Assembly (NCBI RefSeq): GCF_050624435.1
Contig: NC_134546.1
Span: 13,663,001-13,727,000, forward strand
Length of the DNA: 64,000 bases
Direction: 5' to 3'
Origin: Tenrec ecaudatus
Taxonomy: Eukaryota; Chordata; Mammalia; Afrosoricida; Tenrecidae
The notes under the pieces were generated by a model. The model was not told where the DNA came from, searched no databases, and worked only from the letters and a program-made list of their open reading frames with translations. Below, piece by piece: positions 57,226 to 64,000 of this stretch. Position 1 is the stretch's first letter, and every line of letters begins with the position of its first letter. The translations under genes were made by a program, and so were the position numbers.

Positions 57226-57639
57226 CACTCTATATCTAAGGTGGGCAATGGGCAATGCCCTTTCATCCTCCTTTTTACTTCAGTGTGTGTGTAAACCTTA
57301 TTTTCCCCAGTTGGTTCGTAATGTTCGTGTGGGCATGACCTGGGACCTCTATTAGCAGTCTCTCATGCACATCCACACCGAGAAAGCAGCTGGCAATGTG
57401 ATTCCCCAATGAACTCACTCAGCCACACCATTTTGCATGAGGTGGAACGCCACATGCTCTATGTCTTGTAATTTTTACCTCACTGAGAGTTGTGAGACCA
57501 CAGCCTTTGTCACTTCTGAAGCCTGAGATCTCTCTGCCTCCATTCTTATCAATGCACCTCATGATTTTCACCATAGTGCTTATTATCAGAAAGATTTAAA
57601 CAGTTGTTTATTAATTCCCAGTCCTGTAACTGGAATGGA
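57226..57639. other. Unassigned sequence
   Basis: No gene or repeat recognised. Confidence 0.4.
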
Positions 57640-57755
57640 AGCTTGATAAGGGCCGATTCTGCCTGTCATGCACTTACAGTACCTTCATGACTAGATCAGT
57701 GTGCACAGTAGGTGCTCAATAAGTGTCCATGGCACGGATACATGAATATCAGGCT
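57640..57755 (+). mobile_element. L2 LINE 3' end
   Basis: GGAATGGAAGCTTGATAAGG, CACTTACAGTACCTTCATGA, and GTGCACAGTAGGTGCTCAAT followed by AAGTGT are the conserved L2 3' end. Confidence 0.85.
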
Positions 57756-57934
57756 TTGTGACCACAGCACTAGACCCACTATCCTCATTCTTCAAAATTT
57801 GCCCATCAGCTACACGCTTCATAATTTGAATATTTAGGTATCAATCAACTATGGTAAAACACATGATCATTAAATCTATTCCGAGACCATAAATAATATC
57901 CCACATCCGAAGTGTGTGGTAGATAGGGAGGGCC

Positions 57935-58130
57935 AATGCTGGAGTGGCATATACAGTGAGCTGTTAGTCAAAAGGTCAGTGATTTGAACCCACTAACCAG
58001 TCGCCAGGAGGAAAATGCAGCTGTCTGCTCCCATAAAGGTTTATGATTTTGAAAACAAAGGGGCAGTTCTGCTCTGTGCTATAGGGTTTCTATGAGTTAG
58101 AATCCACTCGATGGCAGTGAGGGTGAATGA
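57935..58130 (+). mobile_element. AfroSINE
   Basis: CTGGAGTGGCATATACAGTG, AAAAGGTCAGTGATTTGAAC, GTCTGCTCCCATAAAGGTTT, GGGGCAGTTCTGCTCTGTGC, TATAGGGTTTCTATGAGTTA and ATCCACTCGATGGCAGTGAG. A good full-length copy. Confidence 0.94.
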
Positions 58131-58154
58131 AACGTATTCTGACTCAGTTATTAG

Positions 58155-58310
58155 GGGAAAGTATAGAACTGCTCTATAGGGTTTCTGAAGCTGTCATCTT
58201 TATAGAAGCAAATCATCACATCTTCCTTCTGTGGAGCCGCCGGTGGGTTTGAGCCACTGACAGTCCTGTCAGCAACTTTGTAGTTATTAGTCATTACACC
58301 AGCAAGAAGA
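58155..58310 (-). mobile_element. AfroSINE (antisense), partial
   Basis: GAACTGCTCTATAGGGTTTC, TTTATAGAAGCAAATCATCA, CCGGTGGGTTTGAGCCACTG and TAGTCATTACACCAGCAA in reversed order. Confidence 0.7.
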
Positions 58311-58339
58311 CTCTCTTATGTGAGGTCCCAACCTAACCC

Positions 58340-58530
58340 AATCCACCAGGATCCCGTTGATTCTGACTCATTGTGATCTCATACAGAGTTCCTGAGGCTG
58401 TAAATCTTCAAGGGAAAAGAAAGCCTCGTCTTTCTTCCACTGAACTGCTGAGTTGACAGATTGGAACTGCCAAAGTTTGGGTGAGCGGATAAACACCTAA
58501 CCATGGCATCTGCGGGGCTCTTTTAAGCTA
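58340..58530 (-). mobile_element. AfroSINE (antisense)
   Basis: CCCGTTGATTCTGACTCATT, GTGATCTCATACAGAGTTCC, AAGAAAGCCTCGTCTTTCTT and GATAAACACCTAACCATGGC in reversed order. Confidence 0.8.
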
Positions 58531-59369
58531 CAGCACTTGCCCTCAAATGCCAAATTTACATGTTGAAAAAAACTAAAGAATGAAATCCAGGGCTATACTA
58601 TGCATATCGAGAAGCATTGTTTGCGTAAAACATACCCACTGATGCCAGTTTGGGGATACAAATCATGGTTTAACCCTTTACAATCCACTCATGAAGTATG
58701 CACTAAAGAGTTATGCTCTTCAAAATAATGAGAGATTCCACTACTCTGTATATCCCAGGGAAATAAGAGCTGGGGCCTGACGGGGTGCTTGTGCACCCAC
58801 ATTCATCATGGCTTTATTCACAGTAGCAACATGATGAAGCAACCAAAGTTGATGAATGAATGGGCTAGGGTACATATACATATTGGAATACTATGCAGCC
58901 GTAAACAATAATGGAGCATATCTGCCAAGCACCTTATATCGTGGCTAAACCAGAAGGGCACTGTGCCGAATGACTGAATTCCATCACAAAAGGAAGCTTT
59001 TGCATGAGACCACCAGCATAAAACATGGAGAAAAGGGTTACACCAGGAAGCAATGGCCTGTGACGGTTCCCAGGGCTGGGAAGGAACCGGAGGACCACGC
59101 CCTATCTAGAACAGACACAGGGGAGCCAGTGTGAAGGCAAAGGCAATCTGCAAGAAGGGGGAAGGCAGCTCATCTTCCTAAACGGAAAAGGAAGACACGG
59201 GGAGATGCACGAGCGCACAAAGGACCTTCAGGGTGAGTGCTTCTGCACACACCTTCCTAAAACAAAATCATCACAGAGTATTATTAGCTAGAGTCGAGAC
59301 ACAGGTAAACATGCAAACTCAGCAAATGTGAGTACAGCCCAAGGATCGGTTTCGCAGAGGAAGTTTCTA

Positions 59370-59480
59370 TGTAGGAGCCCTGGTCGTGATGTAGGGTAAG
59401 CGACGGACTGCGAACCACCCGCCAGCAGCAGCTCTGGGAGAGAAAAAAGAGGCTGTAACGATCTCCAGACTTGGAGACAT
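59370..59480 (+). mobile_element. AfroSINE, 5' part, nested in L1
   Basis: AGGAGCCCTGGTCGTGATGT, GGGTAAGCGACGGACTGCGA and GCAGCTCTGGGAGAGAAAAA match the SINE 5' half; the 3' half is missing. Confidence 0.7.
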
Positions 59481-59587
59481 TGTATCAGGTAGTTATGTAT
59501 CACAACTGACTTAACATGCTCGACCTTCCTTTGTCCACAGTTGCCACACATATGCACAAGGACATGGTAAGGCATGCAAACCTGAAA

Positions 59588-59802
59588 CAAAAACAAACTC
59601 ACTACCATCGAGTTGATTCCAACTCATAGCATCCCTGTAGGACCGCACAGAACTGCCCCCATGGGTTTCAGAGCCTTTGATTTTTTTTTTTTACTGGAGT
59701 AGAAAGCTTCGATTTTCTTCCAAAGAGCAGCTGGTGGTTTCAAACTGCTGACTTTGCAGCTAGCAGTCAAATGCATAACCCATTATACTACAAGGACTTC
59801 CG
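59588..59802 (-). mobile_element. AfroSINE (antisense), nested in L1 3' UTR
   Basis: CTCACTACCATCGAGTTGAT, TCCAACTCATAGCATCCCTG, GAACTGCCCCCATGGGTTTC, GAGCAGCTGGTGGTTTCAAA and CATAACCCATTATACTACAA. Well preserved, with a T12 expansion in the middle. Confidence 0.94.
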
Positions 59803-60759
59803 TTAGAACATACAGGGGACAAAATTCCAAACACTTGTTAGCCATAACTCAAAAACTTGGGGAAATAGTTCCTTGGGCTTGGGGCATAAAACTAGTATCT
59901 TGGGGGACATCTAGGCTGATTGGCATAATAGAGCCCTCAAAGTCGATGTTCTATATCCTAATTTGGAAAATGGTGACTGTGCTCTTAACACTTGCAAGTG
60001 GTCCTCTAAGATGTCACTAGAGAAGGTCCTTGACAGAGAGAGAGAGAAAGAAAAAACTGGAACAAATGTAAAATTGTTTTTTAAAAGATTAGACTTATTG
60101 GTGGAATAGAGACTGGAACAATGTCCAAGACTGTGATCCTTAGATACCCCTTAAGCCTGGTCCTGAACTCACACCCCCTCCCCCACCCCAGGGATCATTG
60201 TTCAGCCAAACAATAAGCCTATTAAGGGAATAGCAGCACCAGAGAGTAATGTTCTTCTCAATACACTCACACACATATCAGACCAAAAGGGGAGGATTTC
60301 TCCAAAAACAAGGCTCCAGAGTAGGAGTGCTCTGGAAAGAAGGATCAACATCAGTGGGTCACTCGAGGCAGAACAGGGGCAAGTACTCTTGCATTGAGGG
60401 GATCGCAACCAATGCTACAAAGCAAACGGTGTATACATCATTGAGTGGAACATCAATTTTTCTCTGTAAGTTTCAACTCAAACTTCAATAAAACATTAAA
60501 GGAATCATTTGGCCACAAAAAAATCACCCAAAATTCTACGTGATCTCACTTATATTAATTATCAAATATATAGACACAGAGACTGATCTCTGCTACCAGG
60601 GTTGGGAGGAAGAGGGAAAGTGGAGATTTGGCTTGGTGAGCCTTGACTTCCTTGCAATTGTAGTGATTAGGAAAAGGGTAGCAAGAATAGGTACACTACT
60701 TATAGCAGGAGGAGTAGAGTCAAACATGCCAGGCTTGACTCTTTGCTTCTATTGAGTGG

Positions 60760-60930
60760 TTCTGGGTCTGTGTACTATGCAGAGGCCAAATGAGAGGGGC
60801 TCTCTACCCAAGACTCAGCTTCTTCATAAACAAAATGGGTATAATAATAGTGTGTATCTAATGGAGTTGTTAGGGATATTAATTGAGCTGATCCTCTTAT
60901 TTACTGACACACAGAAAGAACACACTAAGT
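60760..60930 (-). mobile_element. MIR (antisense)
   Basis: GACTCAGCTTCTTCATAAAC, AAAATGGGTATAATAATAGT, CTAATGGAGTTGTTAGGGAT and TTAATTGAGCTGATCC match the reverse of the MIR core. Confidence 0.75.
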
Positions 60931-62362
60931 ATTAGACTTTACTATTAGGACCCAGAGCCAGAAATGTATAGCACACAATTTAAATGCAAATAGTAATTAT
61001 ATTATAGTCCTCTGAGTTTTTATTCTCACAGGAAGCCTGACTGCTCATGCTAATTGAGCAATAATGATATTCAAAACATATGTTTGCGTTTCTAAGAATT
61101 AACAATAGACAGGCAAGAGTATTCTTTGACTTCAGTCTGCTTGGATCATTGTAATATGGTGCCCCACATATAGAAAGTACTCTGAACTTCTGCTGCTGAT
61201 TAAAAATATAATTTTCTGAAGAGTCATGGTAAATCTCTTTTCCACAGACACCTTTTAATAAAAAACATAAATAATAAACCTACTGTTATGCAAACAATAT
61301 TGGCACAACAAGAGCATGATTAAGGCGCAGACAGAGTAGGTCAAAAAGACTATAAAAAGATTCACACGCATTGTTTGCTGTCTATTAAAACAATTGGTCA
61401 AAGTTTAGGGAGCATTTTAATTTTCAGTGCCCACAAGCTTACGGCCTATTCACAACTTACCCCAAACAAGCAGAACTTGTTTTTGAAAGTAGTTCACTAG
61501 ATACCACTAGAGCATGTTCAACCAGTCTACCGCCACTATTTCATAAAAAGTACTTCAAAATAAAGAGTCGTGCTGGCTGTTTTTAATTTATGGACTAAAT
61601 CAACAGCTGTTTTCTCCCATGTTGTACTTGATGCTTCTCTGGTGTGGAACACTTGACGATGCTTTGATTTCTCTCTCTGCTCTTCTACGCACCTCCTCAT
61701 TTCTGCAGCCCCTGCGGCCTTGCAAGTGGCCATGTTCAGTACAAAGTGGTAAAGCATTAGAAGAGGACCTTAAGGGACCACACTTCCTAGCTGTTTATTT
61801 GGCTCTTTTGAATCAGCTCTAGACACAAGTGGAACTCTTCACTTTGGCCACGAAAAATGATATCTCATCTCTTCTAGCAGGTGTGAAATGACCCTTAGAA
61901 TAAGTTAAGTATCCTGGTGCCTTATTAAGCCAGGAAGACAAACGGAGCTGACCTAAATAGAGGTTCTGAGTAAAACAGTAGAATGCCACATTTTATTCTG
62001 AAAAATTTTTAGCAATTTTTATGAAGCCCTTGCATCTTTTCTTTGGAGAGTGTCTGTACAGGGTATTTCATATGTGCTCCCACACAAATATCATTGATCA
62101 ATACTGTTCACAACTTGTGCTTTCCCTGTGTTCCTCGAGACCCCCAGTCCATGATAGGCACTGCCATGGTTTCAACCTCAATCTCTCCTCGATGACCAAA
62201 ATCTGAGTATGTGGGACCAGATGGCGAGCTTATTTACACACATGTCTTATTTGCAATGTTCCTCTCCCGCAATGATGCAGCTTAGGTGATGGCTTGATTG
62301 ATCCAATTGACTTTGAGAAGTTTCTTCTGCTAGTCTATGATGGGTACCCCCCCAAAACTGGA
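60931..62362. other. Unassigned sequence; possible conserved noncoding element
   Basis: No exon recognised. 60975-61420 is A/T-rich and motif-dense: an octamer ATGCAAAT near 60985, SOX-like AACAATAG, and CAATTGGTCAAAG near 61390. This composition is common in vertebrate enhancers but not proof of one. Confidence 0.35.
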
Positions 62363-62471
62363 AATATTTTTAGACAATTTATTAGGGGCTCATACAACTC
62401 TTATCACAGTCCATACATATACATACATCAATTGTATAAAGCACATCTGTACATTCTTTGCCCTAATCATT
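62363..62471 (-). mobile_element. Family A retroposon, 3' end (antisense), first of two in tandem
   Basis: CAATTTATTAGGGGCTCATA, CAACTCTTATCACAGTCCAT and ACATCTGTACATTCTTTGCC end abruptly in a T-rich run at about 62471, after which a second copy begins. Confidence 0.85.
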
Positions 62472-62497
62472 TTCTTTTTTTTCTCCTCTTTTCTTTT

Positions 62498-64000
62498 TTA
62501 ACATTTTATTAGGGACTCATACAACTCTTATCACAATCCATACATATACATACATCAATTGTATAGAGCACATCCATACATTCCCTACCCCAATCATTCT
62601 CAAAGCATTTGCTCTCCACTTAAGCCCTTTGCATCAGGTCCTCTTTATTTCCCCTCCCTCCCCGCTCCCCGCTCCCTCATGTGCCCTTGGTAATTTATGC
62701 ATTTATATTGTCATATCTTGCCCTATCCAGAATTTCCCTCCCCCCCCCTTCTCTGCTGTCCCTCTCCCAGGGAGGAGGTCACATGTGGATCCTTGTAATC
62801 AGTTCCCCCTTTCCAACCCACTCACCCTCCACTCTCCCAGCGTCACTCCTCACACCCTTGGTCCTGAAGGTATCATCCACCCTGGATTCCCTGTGCCTCC
62901 AGCCCTCATATGTACCAGTGTACAACCTCTGCCCTATCCAGCCCTGCAAGGTAGGATTCGGATCATGGTAGCTGGGGGGAGGAAGAATCCAGGATATGGG
63001 GGAAAGCTGTGTTCTTCATCGGTACTACCTCGCACCCTAATTAACCCATCTCCTCTCCTAAACCCCTCTGTGAGGGGATCTCCATTGGCCGACACTTGGG
63101 CCTTGGGTCTCCACTCTGCACTTCCCCCTTCATTCAATATGGTAAATATATATATATATATATATACATACATATACATATATACACACATGCATATATG
63201 TACATATACACACATATATATTTTTTTTGTTTGTTTTGCATGTTGCCTTATACCTGGTCCCTTTGGCACCTCGTGATCACACTGGCCGGCGTGCTTCTTC
63301 CATGTGGGCTTTTTTGCTTCTGAGCTAGATGGCGGCTTGGTCACCTTCAAGCCTTTAAGACCCCAGACACTATCTCTTTTGATAGCCAGGCACCATCAGC
63401 TTTCTTCACCACATTTGTTTATGCACCCATTTGTCTTCAGCGATCCTATCATGGAGGTGTGCAGTCAATGATATGATTTTTTTGTTCTTTGATGCCTGGT
63501 AACTGATCCCTTCAGGACCACTCGATCACACAGGCTGGTGTGTTCTTCCATGTGGACTTTGTTGCTTCTGAGCTAGATGGCCACTTGTTTATCTTCAAGC
63601 CTTTAAGACCCCAGTCACTATCTCTTTTGATAGCCGGGCACCATCAGCTTTCGTCACCACATTTACTTGTTCACCCACTTTGGCTCCAGCAGTTGTGTTG
63701 GGAGAGTGAGCATCATAGAGTTCCAATTTAATAAAAGAAAGTATTCATGCATTGAGGGAGTGTTTGAGTAGAGGCCCAAGGTCCTTCCGCCACCTTAATA
63801 CTTAACCTATAAATATAGACACATAGATCTATTCCCCCATCCTCCTATATATATTTGCATGTACATGTCTTTGTCTAGACCTCCATAAGTGCCCTTTGAC
63901 TCCTAGCTCTTTCCTCCATCTCCCTTGACTTTCCTCCTGCCCTACTACCATGCTTCGTCGCCACCTGGGCTAGAGTATACCTCTTCTCTAAGCAACCTTA
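62498..64000 (-). mobile_element. Family A retroposon (antisense), long copy with internal duplication, cut by window end
   Basis: Starts ACATTTTATTAGGGACTCAT and continues for more than 1.5 kb to the window edge. Blocks in order: CTCTCCACTTAAGCCCTTTG, CACCCTGGATTCCCTGTGCC, CCTTGGGTCTCCACTCTGCA, and then the GCTTCTGAGCTAGATGG module twice (63316 and 63563). A 215-codon frame at 62629-63276 is fortuitous: it is rich in Pro/Ser from C-rich sequence and runs into TA repeats. Confidence 0.9.
63144..63225. repeat. (TA)n/(CATATA)n microsatellite inside family A
   Basis: TATA run followed by CATATACATATATACACACA-type variants, replacing the usual TATGGTAAGA...TTTGTT segment of the family. Confidence 0.92.

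Larger units (their letters stand above)
58655..60490 (+). mobile_element. L1 LINE, ORF2 C terminus and 3' UTR (sense)
   Basis: At 58800-58910, pieces read TFIMALFTVAT and then MNGLGYIYILEYYAAVNNN, the sense version of the L1 ORF2 C-terminal block. The long 3' UTR follows (AGAACATACAGGGGACAAAA, CCATAACTCAAAAACTTGGG, GGAAATAGTTCCTTGGGCTT), ending with CAATTTTTCTCTGTAAGTTT and CTTCAATAAAAC. An AfroSINE fragment and one antisense AfroSINE interrupt it. Stops in all frames; inactive. Confidence 0.82.

Noticed and set aside
62629..63276. 215-codon plus-strand frame
   Set aside because: Lies antisense inside a family A retroposon and ends in TA repeats; no domain.
1..64000. CRISPR arrays, operons, prokaryotic defence or phage genes
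   Set aside because: The DNA is mammalian; no regularly spaced repeats or dense coding are present.

Overview
This window is mammalian nuclear DNA, almost certainly afrotherian and most likely from a tenrec (Echinops telfairi or a close relative). Three things point there. AfroSINE-type short retroposons and RTE/BovB LINEs, the combination typical of Afrotheria, are scattered throughout. L1, MIR, L2 and ERVL-type remnants give an ordinary placental background. Two short hAT elements have the ends of the horizontally transferred SPIN family, which among afrotherians is known from tenrec. The species call is inference; the repeat families are read from the sequence.

I found no functional multi-exon gene and no convincing coding exon. 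The only gene-derived feature is an intronless RPL35 retrocopy at about 51.77-52.19 kb with a complete 122-codon frame and a 14-bp target-site duplication. Nearly all other open frames are chance frames or lie inside repeats. The window is therefore intergenic or deep intronic.

Layout: 1-7 kb is mostly unassigned sequence with a few SINEs. 7.4-10.9 kb holds RTE fragments in opposite orientations, including one with a recognisable reverse-transcriptase region. 14.1-16.1 kb holds two unrelated mariner copies, and 16.3-19.4 kb two SPIN-like elements. At 19.4-20.7 kb an antisense RTE is split by an 871-bp poly(A) retroposon (here 'family A') with a clear target-site duplication. At 27.0-30.3 kb a sense RTE is split by another family A copy. 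32.2-41.0 kb is dominated by two long antisense RTE copies, each carrying nested insertions (family A, a hairpin MITE, ERVL-like LTRs, an L1 3' UTR, a short RTE tail). 45.6-46.2 kb is a 620-bp G/A-only satellite-like tract. 47-51 kb is low in recent repeats and may contain conserved noncoding sequence. 53-60 kb holds L1 ORF2 remnants on both strands and a cluster of AfroSINEs. 62.4-64 kb is a large antisense family A copy that runs off the window.

The main biology is transposon history: several DNA-transposon lineages (two mariners, SPIN-like hATs, another hAT MITE, a TA-flanked hairpin MITE in five copies), a BovB-class LINE, and the nested stratigraphy that orders their activity. All family assignments were made by eye; none was checked against a repeat library.
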